Positions 7,380 through 15,542 of a DNA stretch of 40,895 nucleotides are shown here, piece after piece. The stretch's first letter is position 1; every line of letters starts with the position of its first letter. Under the pieces are notes generated by a model that was not told the origin of the DNA, did not search any database, and was given only the letters and a program-made list of their open reading frames with translations. The DNA is from a virus, in the IMG/VR virus record IMGVR_UViG_3300020473_000003, positions 1-40,895 of that record; one strand, given 5' to 3'. Both the position numbers and the translations under genes were made by a program.

Positions 7380-8684
7380 TTAGACTACCGTTAGCTTAGG
7401 GCAAACATACACCGTCCCGCTCGCCTTGGCGAATACCGGAATAACATGGACCAATCCTGGATGGTGTGGCGTGTACGTGTAGGTTATCTTCTGAGCCGTC
7501 CCGACTCCGCTTCCGGTCCAGCTAGTAGAGTCGGTAGCAATTGCGGCACGACTTGCAGTAGGGTTTGCCGTCCGAGTCGTCGCAAAGTGCTGGCGTGGGC
7601 TGCTGGTATCACTTGGGCCAAACAGGTCCATCCATATCTCGTCATCATACAGCGTGCCCGCGCTTGCGAAGTGCATTGTTACCGACACCGAACCTCCGCT
7701 CGCAACTCTGGCGACAAGTTCGCAAGAATTGTGACCGTCTGCGAGCGTGCCGTACCTGGCTGTAAGCTTGTGGCAGTAACGCTCCTCGGAAAGCGAATCC
7801 CGAGCCCCATCATCCCGGTACCTAGAGGACTCGAACTCTGTTTGCCCGTAGTAGTCCACTGAGCCAGCAAAGCCCGCCACTGCGTCACTAGCTGCAAGCG
7901 ACCCGGTCGCGCAGTAGTCTGCCTGCGCAAAGTTGCTAGGCTTGCTACTATAGGCTGTAGTCGCAGGCGCAAAGCCGGAGCCGACTTCACACCCAGAAAA
8001 TCGGCTAGCCACACCTCCGTTGCTAGTGCTCGTGTTTAACGCCCCAAATTCAAAGTCTGAAAGGTCGCACGCTCGCAAGGTTGTGCCAACGCCATGCTCC
8101 AGACGCACGGCGTGACTTTTCGCGGTGTTCGTCACGGCGCCGTCCCGGACATCAGCAACACTTCGAGTCCCTGCCTGATACAACTCCCGGAAGCCCCCTG
8201 TGCCGTTTATCGTATAGCTACAGCTAGTATGCTTGGAGAAACTGTCCGTGGACAGTCCTAAGTAAATGCGGTCTTTGGCAGTGAACTCGCAGTCTATATA
8301 GTAGTGGGTGGAGTCGTTTCCCCGCCCTAGCGGCAGGTCTGCCCCGGAGTTGTCGTCGGCTATCTGGGTGATACCCCAGAACACCACGTAGTCATTAGTT
8401 CCGGCTTCAATGTCAACCGAGTATTGAATGCCGCGAAGTGTCGCGCCCTTAGCATACGAGACTGGAGAACTGCCTGCGGTTGCAGACACAAGCCAAACAG
8501 GGCTGCTTGCGGTGCCTGCGTCCAAGACTATATCGGACGTAATGTGTTCGTCATGAGAGGAGGCTATATATATCACGTCCCCGGCGCTAGTAGGCGTCAC
8601 CGATGATAGCGACACATACGCATCCGTCCACGAGCTACCGTTGTTGCTCCCAGTCGCAGCATCGTTGACGTATATCGTTGCCAT
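7380..8684 (-). CDS. Right-handed beta-helix-like tail protein (MATIY paralogue 1)
   Basis: This 434-aa protein is probably a tail fibre or adhesin. The opening MATIYVNDAATGSNNGSSW is the standard start of right-handed parallel beta-helix proteins of the pectate-lyase/polygalacturonase superfold (xxYVxxxxGsDxNxGsxxxP-like). A Ser/Thr/Gly-rich run of short strands and turns continues to about residue 250. The C-terminal 130 residues look like a beta-sandwich (SVSVTMHFASAGTLYDDEIWMDLFG, KITYTYTPHHPGLVHVIPVF), possibly a carbohydrate-binding or trimerisation domain. I see no clear catalytic Asp/Asn set. The neighbours are other tail proteins. ATG is 25 bp downstream of the 94-aa gene. Confidence 0.75.
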   Translation of the reverse strand: MATIYVNDAATGSNNGSSWTDAYVSLSSVTPTSAGDVIYIASSHDEHITSDIVLDAGTASSPVWLVSATAGSSPVSYAKGATLRGIQYSVDIEAGTNDYVVFWGITQIADDNSGADLPLGRGNDSTHYYIDCEFTAKDRIYLGLSTDSFSKHTSCSYTINGTGGFRELYQAGTRSVADVRDGAVTNTAKSHAVRLEHGVGTTLRACDLSDFEFGALNTSTSNGGVASRFSGCEVGSGFAPATTAYSSKPSNFAQADYCATGSLAASDAVAGFAGSVDYYGQTEFESSRYRDDGARDSLSEERYCHKLTARYGTLADGHNSCELVARVASGGSVSVTMHFASAGTLYDDEIWMDLFGPSDTSSPRQHFATTRTANPTASRAAIATDSTSWTGSGVGTAQKITYTYTPHHPGLVHVIPVFAKASGTVYVCPKLTVV

Positions 8685-8709
8685 ATGTCGCGGCGCCTAA
8701 GAACATGAA

Positions 8710-8994
8710 CTACGGTGATTGAAGGAATGCGGTTGTAACAGGGCGCCTATCTTGCTGCGGCGTCTGGTTGTTGCCGGTTAGCCAGTCGACGTAGCTATTT
8801 GCAACAGACATAGCCTGCCGTAGTTCGTCGACAGTTGCAGTTCCTGCGTCCGTAAACTCCTCCGACTCGCCGCTCAACGCCTGGGCGACATAGATTTCCT
8901 TGAGGGCAACCCCCTCAATCTGCAATTGGCGAAGCTCTCTCATCATGTTGCCTAGGCGCTCTGTGAAGGCTGCGTGGGCACGGGGATTGTACAT
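8710..8994 (-). CDS. Small helical tail-region protein
   Basis: The start at 8994 (MYNPRAHAAFTERLG, 94 aa) is chosen because AAGGAG lies 6 bases upstream. An upstream ATG at 9024 would add 10 residues but lacks a good ribosome-binding site and overlaps the preceding gene. The protein is predicted to be largely helical (FTERLGNMMRELRQLQIEGVALKEIYVAQAL, VDELRQAMSVANSYVDWL). I do not recognise it. Small helical proteins at this place often connect tail tip and fibres. Confidence 0.65.
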   Translation of the reverse strand: MYNPRAHAAFTERLGNMMRELRQLQIEGVALKEIYVAQALSGESEEFTDAGTATVDELRQAMSVANSYVDWLTGNNQTPQQDRRPVTTAFLQSP

Positions 8995-8995
8995 G

Positions 8996-9190
8996 CTATC
9001 TCCTTGCCGGGTAGGCCCGGGCATTTATCTTGGTGGTAGCGTCGGCGACGGTCACGTTAGACGCGGTTATAGTGCGAGTGCCGCCGTCATAGTGCAGAGT
9101 GATAACTGTATCGTTGTCCGAGTTGATCCCCACGTCCAGCACCCTTGTCGCGTTCACCGATACGGTGCTGGTGATTTGAACTAATGCCAT
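8996..9190 (-). CDS. Small beta-rich structural protein
   Basis: This 64-aa protein reads as five or six beta strands (ALVQITSTVSVNATRVLDVGI, TVITLHYDGGTRTITASNVTVADATTKINAR). Part of it resembles the C-terminus of the 106-aa protein at 7059-7379. ATG has GAGGAA upstream and is 7 bp from the end of the 336-aa protein. It is probably a virion component paired with the beta-helix fibre genes; no enzyme motif is visible. Confidence 0.65.
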   Translation of the reverse strand: MALVQITSTVSVNATRVLDVGINSDNDTVITLHYDGGTRTITASNVTVADATTKINARAYPARR

Positions 9191-9197
9191 GGGTTCC

Positions 9198-10208
9198 TCA
9201 TTCGTCTGGTATGTCTGAAAAGTCCGCTTGCCGTCTTGTTTTCCATTTCGTGAATATACCCTTTTCGCCAGCCGGTAACTTCTTGCCTTCTTCGTCCAGG
9301 AGGACGGGCTCGTTTCCCGCGTCCAACGAGATCCCCTTCACCTTGATAGACTTGGCGTCAAGTTCAGCCCTTTCCTCCTCGGGCAATTCGCCGTAATCCT
9401 CAAGTGCCTGTGCTGCCTCGACCGCGTCTTTGGGGTGGTAGCGGTAACCCCGCTCTAAAATGCTCCGGTCCCATGTTTCATCGCCCTCTTTCAACGCTAT
9501 TCGGAAAGTCACCGGATAGAAGCTGTAGTCACCTTCTGTTTGCAACTCCCCGGCTGATACGTCGCGGCATAAGGCCTGCCTCGGCTTGGCAGCTAAAGGC
9601 GCGACCATCTTGGGGTTCCATGTTTTTTCGTTCACGCTGTCGCTGTACTTGCTTATGAAATCCATTACCTCGTTTAAGGTCCCGACGTTTTTCTGAATAA
9701 TCAACACGCCGCGAGTAGATTCCTGTTCCAAGGGCTCGTCATACATGAAGCCTGCGGTATTGACGATCTGATTCCCTTCTATGTCTTGCTCGACAATCTT
9801 GCTGTAGACCTCTCGGTCTACCGAGAACCTGGCAGGCCTTTCTAGCGGGTTCTCTGCGGCATCTTCAGGCTTCTCCCCTGGCGCAAGCGGCGAAAACTCC
9901 ACCTCCGCGTGCCACAGAAGGTTGTTGCTCGGGTCCATCTGGAAAGTATAGTTCCTGGCTCTCGCATGATAATCAATGACCCCACCGAACGTATAGGGCG
10001 TCCACATTCTAGGCAGGGGATTGGAGTAGTAGGGGACGCCATTGATCACCTTGATTCCGGCTGTAATCTGCGCGCCCAGGCCAACCATCGCGGGATTCAT
10101 AAGGCTGTCCGTCGTTATGTCGTACCGCACTCTGTATGTCCACAGCATCCTGTCGTTGACCGTTTGCTGCGGCTGCACATTACTATAGTGACAATACAAA
10201 ACAGCCAT
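9198..10208 (-). CDS. Tail protein following the tape measure (distal-tail-like position)
   Basis: This 336-aa protein lies directly after the tape measure gene, where siphoviruses encode distal tail or tail-tip proteins. Its ATG overlaps the tape-measure stop as TAATG and has AGGAGG upstream. The N-terminal half (LYCHYSNVQPQQTV, LWTYRVRYDITTDSL, KVINGVPYYSNPLPRMWTPYTFGGVIDYHARARNYTFQMD) looks like a beta-sandwich. The C-terminal third is acidic (DALEDYGELPEEERAELDAK-like). I cannot assign it to a named Dit family by eye, so the role rests on position. Confidence 0.7.
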   Translation of the reverse strand: MAVLYCHYSNVQPQQTVNDRMLWTYRVRYDITTDSLMNPAMVGLGAQITAGIKVINGVPYYSNPLPRMWTPYTFGGVIDYHARARNYTFQMDPSNNLLWHAEVEFSPLAPGEKPEDAAENPLERPARFSVDREVYSKIVEQDIEGNQIVNTAGFMYDEPLEQESTRGVLIIQKNVGTLNEVMDFISKYSDSVNEKTWNPKMVAPLAAKPRQALCRDVSAGELQTEGDYSFYPVTFRIALKEGDETWDRSILERGYRYHPKDAVEAAQALEDYGELPEEERAELDAKSIKVKGISLDAGNEPVLLDEEGKKLPAGEKGIFTKWKTRRQADFSDIPDE

Positions 10209-12142
10209 TAACCGCCTCCTAACCCCTTGAAAGCACGCCCGCTCAAGTTCCCAATCAGCGAACCCGCACCTCGACTCAAGTCCACGAAGGTCTCCAATGT
10301 CTTTTCTTGCAACTCAACCTGTCGCTTTGTGTTCTTTGCCGTGTCTCGGATGGCCTTTTCTCTCTCAGGCGCCTTCTGCCCACTTGCTGCCTTAAAGGCC
10401 TCCATACTGCCAGCTTCAAGTGCCTTATTGACTCGGTTCCGATCCGCTTGCGGCTTGATTTCCTCTGCGGGGGTTGCCATTTTAGCCCTCAGACGCATCG
10501 ACGCCAGCAGCGCGGCGCCATGCACTTTATCCCGCCTCTTAGCCATGCCCCCGAGAAAGCCGCCTAGAGCCCTTGCTCCGCCAGTTATTGGTGCAATCGC
10601 ACCACGAGCAGCGGCGGCCCGTGCGGCTTTCGTTTTCTTTTCTAGTTCTTCCTTCTCTTTCTTGGCCCTGTCCTCTGCGTCCTGGGCAGCCTTATTATTG
10701 GCCGCCTGGTCAAGCTCTAGTTGTCTCCGGTACTTCTCGTGAGGGGTCTGCTCCATTAGCACGTCATTAAACCCCTTTAACGCCGACGTGCCTTTGTTCT
10801 GGATCTTTTCTCTAAACGCATTCATGTCCTGGTCGAACTTGTCCGTGGTCTTTAACAACCCGAATGATAGAAGCTTGGCCATCCTGACGATCTTGTCTAG
10901 GGCTTCAAAAAGTACGGTTGCGATAAAAAGCGCAACCATTTTGAAAACAAGAAGCAAGCCGTGCCAGGCGAGCCGGAAGCCATGTAATATGTCCGCAAAA
11001 GACCTTACGCTCTTGCCGCCTTTGCCTACCCACTCAATCAGCTTCGCCAAGTCCATGACTACGGAGGCTAACACACTAGCCACTCCGCCGGCTTCCGTTC
11101 CCATCTTGGCCCACGCCGCGGTCAACTCGGCAATGGCGTGTTGCAGTTCGGTCATTTGGTTATCGGAAACCTCTTTGGTGATCCCCCCTGCTGTGTCTAA
11201 CTCTGACTGGTATCTCCTTATTTCATCCGACGTGCCAATAAGTGCCGACGTAAAGGCAATAGACTTATCGGTAAAGCCCATCTGAAGCAGCGCCGCCTTT
11301 TTCGCCCTGTCAGACATCCCGCCTAGACTCCGTTCTAGGTCTCCAACAATGTCAGCCATGTTTCTCATTTTGCCGCTACTGTCAAAAACTGTGACGCCAG
11401 CTTGTGCGAACGCCTCCTTGTTCCGGATAGCCTTAGTCGCCAGGTCTCGCATCACAATGTTAAGTGCGGTGCCTGCCTCTGCACCTTTAATGCCTTGGTC
11501 TGCAAACACCGCAAGCACTGCCACGCCTTCTTCCATCTCTTTGTTGACAAGTCGAAGGGCGGCGGCGGCCTTGGTCGTCAGCGCCTCAGAAAACTGCTGC
11601 GCGGTTGCGTTCGCCAGTGTATTGGCCTTAATAAGGACGTCACTAACTCTAGTTAGGTTCTGCAAGTTAGTGGCTGCGTCCTTGCTCTTGAGACCCATGG
11701 CCGAAAGCGCGTCCGTGCTCAAGTCCGTTGCTGTTGCCATGTCAAACGCGCCCGCCTGTGCAAACCTTGCAACCACCGGCAACGCATCCAGGCTTTCTTT
11801 TGCACTCATTCCGGCACTAGCAAGGAAGAAATAAGATTCGGCGGCCTGCTGAGTTGAAAAGTTGGTTGTTCTTGCGACCTCAATTGCCGCATTCGTCATG
11901 TCTTTCCGCATCATGGGCGCGATGTTGCCCATAATGGCAAGACTTTTGTTCATCGCCCGCTCTACGCCTTCAAAGTTCTTGGTCAACACTACAGCGGCCG
12001 CCCCCATGGCAGTCATGCCTGCACCTGCTGCACCTGCCGCGCCTTTAAACTTCGTGAGGATTGCTCTGCTTCTCGCCATGGCAGCATTCAAGCCCGAAGT
12101 ATTTCCGAGCACATTTACGACCAAGCTACCAATAACAGCCAT
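10208..12142 (-). CDS. Tail tape measure protein
   Basis: This 644-aa protein sets tail length and probably enters the cell envelope during DNA ejection. The N-terminal region (GLNAAMARSRAILTKFKGAAGAAGAGMTAMGAAAV, then FEGVERAMNKSLAIMGN, AAESYFFLASAGMSAKESLDALPVVARFAQAGA) matches the conserved phage minor tail/TP901-type tape-measure core. A hydrophobic stretch lies near residues 393-418 (LLLVFKMVALFIATVLFEAL), followed by a long charged coiled-coil region rich in K/E/A (about 470-610). The size predicts a fairly short siphovirus tail. It follows the frameshifted chaperone genes, as is standard. Its ATG overlaps the stop of the chaperone ORF (TAATG). Confidence 0.93.
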   Translation of the reverse strand: MAVIGSLVVNVLGNTSGLNAAMARSRAILTKFKGAAGAAGAGMTAMGAAAVVLTKNFEGVERAMNKSLAIMGNIAPMMRKDMTNAAIEVARTTNFSTQQAAESYFFLASAGMSAKESLDALPVVARFAQAGAFDMATATDLSTDALSAMGLKSKDAATNLQNLTRVSDVLIKANTLANATAQQFSEALTTKAAAALRLVNKEMEEGVAVLAVFADQGIKGAEAGTALNIVMRDLATKAIRNKEAFAQAGVTVFDSSGKMRNMADIVGDLERSLGGMSDRAKKAALLQMGFTDKSIAFTSALIGTSDEIRRYQSELDTAGGITKEVSDNQMTELQHAIAELTAAWAKMGTEAGGVASVLASVVMDLAKLIEWVGKGGKSVRSFADILHGFRLAWHGLLLVFKMVALFIATVLFEALDKIVRMAKLLSFGLLKTTDKFDQDMNAFREKIQNKGTSALKGFNDVLMEQTPHEKYRRQLELDQAANNKAAQDAEDRAKKEKEELEKKTKAARAAAARGAIAPITGGARALGGFLGGMAKRRDKVHGAALLASMRLRAKMATPAEEIKPQADRNRVNKALEAGSMEAFKAASGQKAPEREKAIRDTAKNTKRQVELQEKTLETFVDLSRGAGSLIGNLSGRAFKGLGGG

Positions 12143-12836
12143 TACAAGCCCCCGGCGTTAAATTTTGCTTGCTCAACCATCTCTTCCACGGTCATCCTCC
12201 TGCGAACAGGTTTCGCTTTTTCTTTCGTTGGGATATAATGCTCGATGTCATGGAAATCCGGCTTACTGCCATCGCCAAACATGCACCTGACGACCTCCAT
12301 TTCATTGTGCACTGTGGCAGCAATGGTCGCTGCCTGCTGCCAGTCGTTGGCAATAGGCTCCAGACTGTTGTAGGCTATCCATTCGTCAAACTGCTGCGGC
12401 GTAAAAGCATCCAGCATTCCGTCCACATCTGCCACTCCGAGAGACAACGCTAACCGGTATGCGAATCGTCTCCGGGGGCTCGCTCGTAGTTTTTTTCCAA
12501 GTCCTCTATATCGTTCTCTGTTATGCCGACGAGTTGCTGACATACGTCCGCGAGTTGGTTGATAGTCGCAGAGTCCATTTCCAGTAGGTCGTCAATGTCG
12601 TTGTTACTGAGCAGTGGGTCTCCGTCGTCATTTACTGCACACAAAATTATCAGTCTCGGCTTCATGGTGACCAGTCCTTTCCTGGTCACTTTTCCGGACT
12701 TGTCCAATGTGTCAGCCTCAAACCTCGCTCGTTCTCGCTCCGTGACCGACCTGAGCCGAACAGGGCCCCTGCTGGTTTCGACTACATGGAATGTTCGAGT
12801 CAGTGGCTTCAGCAGTTCATCCCTTCCGATTCCCAT
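12142..12836 (-). CDS. Tail assembly chaperone long form (G-T analogue) by -1 frameshift
   Basis: Translation starts at 12836, shifts -1 on A AAA AAC at 12489-12495, and continues to the stop at 12142, giving a 231-aa fusion. After the slip the reading is KKLRASPRRRFAYRLALSLGV, followed by a domain with the characteristic chaperone sequence DAFTPQQFDEWIAYNSLEPI. The downstream ORF has an ATG at 12543 but no need for it; its protein sequence only becomes family-like after the slip point. Such lambda G/GT-type pairs keep the tape measure soluble and recruit tail tube subunits, and they always lie immediately before the tape measure gene, as here. Confidence 0.9.
12450..12836 (-). CDS. Tail assembly chaperone short form (G analogue)
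   Basis: This 128-aa protein is made by ribosomes that do not frameshift. It has a beta-rich N-terminus (RTFHVVETSRGPVRLRSVTERERARFE) typical of phage tail-assembly chaperones and a helical second half ending IEDLEKNYERAPGDDSHTG. ATG has GAGGAGG upstream and overlaps the preceding stop (TAATG). The frameshift window opens at codons E-K-N near residues 113-115. It acts in tail assembly but is absent from the finished virion in known systems. Confidence 0.85.
   Translation of the reverse strand: MGIGRDELLKPLTRTFHVVETSRGPVRLRSVTERERARFEADTLDKSGKVTRKGLVTMKPRLIILCAVNDDGDPLLSNNDIDDLLEMDSATINQLADVCQQLVGITENDIEDLEKNYERAPGDDSHTG
12489..12495 (-). other. Programmed -1 ribosomal frameshift site (A AAA AAC)
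   Basis: In the zero frame the codons are GAA AAA AAC, so the heptamer A AAA AAC is in the correct X XXY YYZ register. The -1 frame continues directly into the chaperone T-type ORF. Downstream, on the minus strand, GGAGAC and GTCTCTC arms about 22 nt apart could form a stimulatory stem. Confidence 0.9.
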
Positions 12837-13159
12837 TAAATATCCTCCTCGTCTTCATCGGGCTCCTCGCCCTCGTTAATTAACTCGTCTATTGGTTCGT
12901 GCGGTATGGGGGAGTGCGTTTCAGCACAAGGGCCAAAGTCGCCCTCCTTTTCTCGTATCGCAGTTATTGCCTTTACAATGTCCTCGGCCTGCGAGTCGTT
13001 CACTTCCGGGAACGGGCAGAACGATGCGCCTGAAAACCGACCGATAGTTCCGACTTGCTGGTCGTCCAGGAATACCTTGTCGACCGCCCATGCAATCTCA
13101 ACGATTTCACCCTTGCGGTCTTTTCGCTTGCCTATCAACTGTTCAAGTCTAATATTCAT
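12836..13159 (-). CDS. Hypothetical tail-region protein upstream of the chaperones
   Basis: This 107-aa protein lies between tail tube and tail assembly chaperone genes. Its first 60 residues look beta-rich (KGEIVEIAWAVDKVFLDDQQVGTIGRFSGASFCPFPEV). Its C-terminus is very acidic (EPIDELINEGEEPDEDEEDI), encoded where the next gene's ribosome-binding site GAGGAGG is also read. The acidic tail may be partly a consequence of that double use. I recognise no family; position suggests a tail assembly role. Confidence 0.7.
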   Translation of the reverse strand: MNIRLEQLIGKRKDRKGEIVEIAWAVDKVFLDDQQVGTIGRFSGASFCPFPEVNDSQAEDIVKAITAIREKEGDFGPCAETHSPIPHEPIDELINEGEEPDEDEEDI

Positions 13160-13168
13160 GTTTCATCC

Positions 13169-13615
13169 CTAGGTCTCGTCGGTGTAGGTGATGTCGCCGG
13201 AAATTTTAATGGTTGCCGTTGCCTTCTGGACCTCCTCGGACACTAGCTGCGGCCTGCCGAAATTTGTAATGAACCCAAGGAACGCCTCGGTCGCCCTGCC
13301 GCTTGCAACGATGATAGTCCCATCGGCAGCAACGCTGTGATTGAGCGGGTAGGTTACTGTGATCACCTCTGGAAGGCCAGTGATTGGAGGCCGCTTGTTG
13401 CGCTGATAGTAGAACTCGATTTCCTTCTCTCCATTGTCGATCAAGTCGGACGGAATAAAGGTTTTGCCATCCCCAGCGTAGTTCAGGTTGGTAGTTTCAA
13501 TAGACTCCCTCGTCGACTCCCCGCCGCCGATACTAGTCATCTGCGAGTTGAACCCAGACGCTGCAAATGCGATAGTTGCTCCATGACCTGTGGTTGGTGC
13601 TCCGGATACTGCCAT
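13169..13615 (-). CDS. Major tail tube protein
   Basis: This 148-aa protein is assigned as the tail tube (major tail) subunit. It lies after the tail terminator-like gene and before the chaperones. It begins MAVSGAPTTGHGATIAFAASGF, the usual start of small tail tube proteins, with SIETTNLNYAG and a DxxxxEIEFYYQRNKRPPI strand. It ends with KATATIKISGDITYTD. The size and beta-rich character fit the tube fold of siphoviruses with about 150-aa subunits. ATG has TAGGAG at good spacing. Confidence 0.85.
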   Translation of the reverse strand: MAVSGAPTTGHGATIAFAASGFNSQMTSIGGGESTRESIETTNLNYAGDGKTFIPSDLIDNGEKEIEFYYQRNKRPPITGLPEVITVTYPLNHSVAADGTIIVASGRATEAFLGFITNFGRPQLVSEEVQKATATIKISGDITYTDET

Positions 13616-13625
13616 TTGTTTTCTC

Positions 13626-14084
13626 CTATGAGTTTATGGTGTGAGTGATTTCAAAATCCATTGATCGGCGGCGCCTCCAAGCGTCACTGCCTCGCCGCTC
13701 CGGACTCTGAGTTGTAATGGAGTCCTTTTCTAGCAAACAGGAAGAGAAAAACACCTGACCTACTAGCCCCCGGAATCCGCTGAACGTCTGCCGGACCTGC
13801 TCGCCTATGCTGTCGCTGTTGTTTCCTATAAAACGCTGCCCGCCCGGGTCGGTGGCGTAAATGTCAATCTGAACTAGACTGGACGCGACCCCGGTTTCGC
13901 CGCCTAAATGATAAATTGGAGTCCTGTCGAAGTCGGTCACAATGATTAGCCTTTGAGGGATCGAAGTATGCTTTGGAACATGGCCTAAATAAATGCGCCC
14001 ATTCACCGCGTCATTTATTTTCATATTCGACAACAGATGGTCTCGGATAGCCAATTCCAAGGTACTTGCTGTACTTGTTGCCAC
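13626..14084 (-). CDS. Tail terminator/completion protein (DUF3168-like)
   Basis: This 152-aa protein is probably the tail terminator that caps the tube. It has the expected length and pattern: an N-terminal helix (LELAIRDHLLSN), IYLGHVPKHTSIPQRLIIVTDFDRTPIYH, LVQIDIYATDP and a later helix that includes IGEQVRQTFSGF. The start is GTG at 14084 with GGAG upstream, chosen because it gives the standard MATSTAS-type start; no upstream ATG is available. It lies between the HK97 gp10-like protein and the tail tube gene, the usual order. Confidence 0.75.
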   Translation of the reverse strand: MATSTASTLELAIRDHLLSNMKINDAVNGRIYLGHVPKHTSIPQRLIIVTDFDRTPIYHLGGETGVASSLVQIDIYATDPGGQRFIGNNSDSIGEQVRQTFSGFRGLVGQVFFSSCLLEKDSITTQSPERRGSDAWRRRRSMDFEITHTINS

Positions 14085-14096
14085 TCGTCACTCCGT

Positions 14097-14636
14097 TCAT
14101 CTAAAAATGTTCGTCATGAACCGTCGGTGCCTCGGTGTGATTTTAGCGATCTCGCTTGCCAATTCCCTAATGTACGTCATTCTTGCCAGCGGCGCAACCC
14201 TTCGGGCAGACCGCTTGAGCGGCTTTTGTGCTCTCTGGTTTGGAGTCCCGTACTCAACGGCAGCCGGATAGAAGAAGGCAAACCTGGAACCTCTCATCTT
14301 TGGAACTTTATCCAGCTCCATGCCTTTGGCTGTTGCCCGCTTGGTTATTACCATCTTCTTGTTTACCCACAACATCGACCCAATGCGGCGTCGTGAACGC
14401 TTCATTGCCTTTTTCTTTATGCCCTCCTTCATCGCTCCCGTGTCCTCGGGTGCGGCACTTCGGTATGCTGGCGCCAGTATGTTCCTTACCGTTTTTGTCG
14501 AGGCGCGCCGCATTGCCTTTCTTGCGCCCTTCCGGTCTTTGATAAAGAAGGCACGGAGCATCGCCAGCACCTCCTCTTCACCGGTGACCATGACTGTAGC
14601 GGTCGCTCCGGTGCCTGTTGTTATCGGCAAGCCCAT
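14097..14636 (-). CDS. HK97 gp10-like head-tail protein
   Basis: This 179-aa, very basic protein has the conserved arrangement of the gp10/tail-completion family. An N-terminal VTGEEEVLAMLRAF helix is followed by KAMRRASTKTVRNILAPAYRSAAPEDTGAMKEGIKKKAMK, which includes the APEDTGxMKxxI motif. Then comes a YPAAVEYGTPNQRAQKPL segment that is nearly diagnostic of this family. ATG has AGGAGG upstream. It follows the head-closure protein by 1 bp. Confidence 0.88.
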   Translation of the reverse strand: MGLPITTGTGATATVMVTGEEEVLAMLRAFFIKDRKGARKAMRRASTKTVRNILAPAYRSAAPEDTGAMKEGIKKKAMKRSRRRIGSMLWVNKKMVITKRATAKGMELDKVPKMRGSRFAFFYPAAVEYGTPNQRAQKPLKRSARRVAPLARMTYIRELASEIAKITPRHRRFMTNIFR

Positions 14637-14637
14637 A

Positions 14638-14967
14638 CTAACCCTCCTTGGTTACAACCAACTCAATCCATCTGTTATCCATGGATTTCACGCTAACTAT
14701 ATTGTAGGTGACCAAATCTCGCACTCTCACGATCCGGTCTGTTGTATTCAGGTCGCTCAACAAAGAGGACCACCGAAAGCGAACCTTGCTATTGGCTGTT
14801 GACGTGATACTTACTGCCGCGACAAGCTCTGAGCCCTGCAAAGGCACCTCTGCCGCAAACACCTCTGCCACAGACTCCCACGCATCATCCGTGTCGGGCC
14901 ACCCGTCTGCCGTTGATACTCGGCGCTCTATTTTGAAACGGTTTCGTAAACTGGAAGACCTGCCCAT
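14638..14967 (-). CDS. Head closure protein (head-tail joining family)
   Basis: This 109-aa protein is in the position and of the size of SPP1 gp16/HK97-type head closure proteins. Its composition fits: LRNRFKIERRVSTADGWPDTDDAWESVAEVFAAEVPLQGSE, then FRWSSLLSDLNTTDRIVRVRDLVTYNIVSV and a terminal WIELVVT strand. It overlaps the preceding connector gene by 40 bp, with AGGAACGG upstream of ATG. It plugs the connector and provides the site for tail attachment in known phages. Confidence 0.85.
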   Translation of the reverse strand: MGRSSSLRNRFKIERRVSTADGWPDTDDAWESVAEVFAAEVPLQGSELVAAVSITSTANSKVRFRWSSLLSDLNTTDRIVRVRDLVTYNIVSVKSMDNRWIELVVTKEG

Positions 14968-15542
14968 GACATTACCGTTCCTGTTCGTAAGCTATCTAGT
15001 AACCATTCCGCATTGTGAGGTATCGGTCTAACTACCCCGCCAGTTGTTGCGTTAGCCGGAAAGTCGTACCACTCGCCACACATTAAAATTATAGCTTGTC
15101 TAGCTTCCTCTGGCACGTCCGAAGGGTCCGTTCCGTAACCGGCTGTGTAGTTGACTAGAATACACTCCGTGACATTCCTCGGGGTAGGCCACGTCTTAGC
15201 GTACTCTGTTGTTACCCGTGCCGGCTCCGTGTTTGACGTGACCCGATATACACTCGTATCGACCGTTTGAGTGACACCGTCGGTATCGACATACTGGATG
15301 TTAGTAACCGATATCGTCGGCGGCCTAGGCAGCCAGAACTCAATCGGGAACCGATCTAGCGTCAGTCGCCAAGCTTGGCTAATAAATGCGCGGTGAGTAT
15401 ACGCCTCCGCTCGCCGTCTTGCTGCGGTAATCAGCTTGGCGATATGCGCATCGTGATCATTGTCCGCTACGCTTAGAGCGGCGCGCACCTCGGCTACCGT
15501 TACCGGCTCTACCGCCGGTTGTGTTGTCAGAAGAAGACCCAT
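14928..15542 (-). CDS. Head-tail connector (HK97 gp6-like)
   Basis: This 204-aa protein has a clear gp6/DnaT-like connector N-terminus: PAVEPVTVAEVRAALSVADNDHDAHIAKLITAARRRAEAYTHRAFISQAWRLTLD spans residues 8-62, where EPVTxAEVxxxLxV and hDxxIxxLIxAAR are family hallmarks. It continues with LPRPPTISVTNIQYVDTDG and IILMCGEWYDFP. It binds under the portal ring as a dodecamer in relatives. Its start lies inside the 3' end of the 90-aa gene (86-nt overlap). Confidence 0.88.
   Translation of the reverse strand: MGLLLTTQPAVEPVTVAEVRAALSVADNDHDAHIAKLITAARRRAEAYTHRAFISQAWRLTLDRFPIEFWLPRPPTISVTNIQYVDTDGVTQTVDTSVYRVTSNTEPARVTTEYAKTWPTPRNVTECILVNYTAGYGTDPSDVPEEARQAIILMCGEWYDFPANATTGGVVRPIPHNAEWLLDSLRTGTVMSWAGLPVYETVSK

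Noticed and set aside
10227-11834. Several plus-strand ORFs of 160-171 aa
   Set aside because: All are antisense to the tape measure gene and reflect its Ala/Lys-rich codons.
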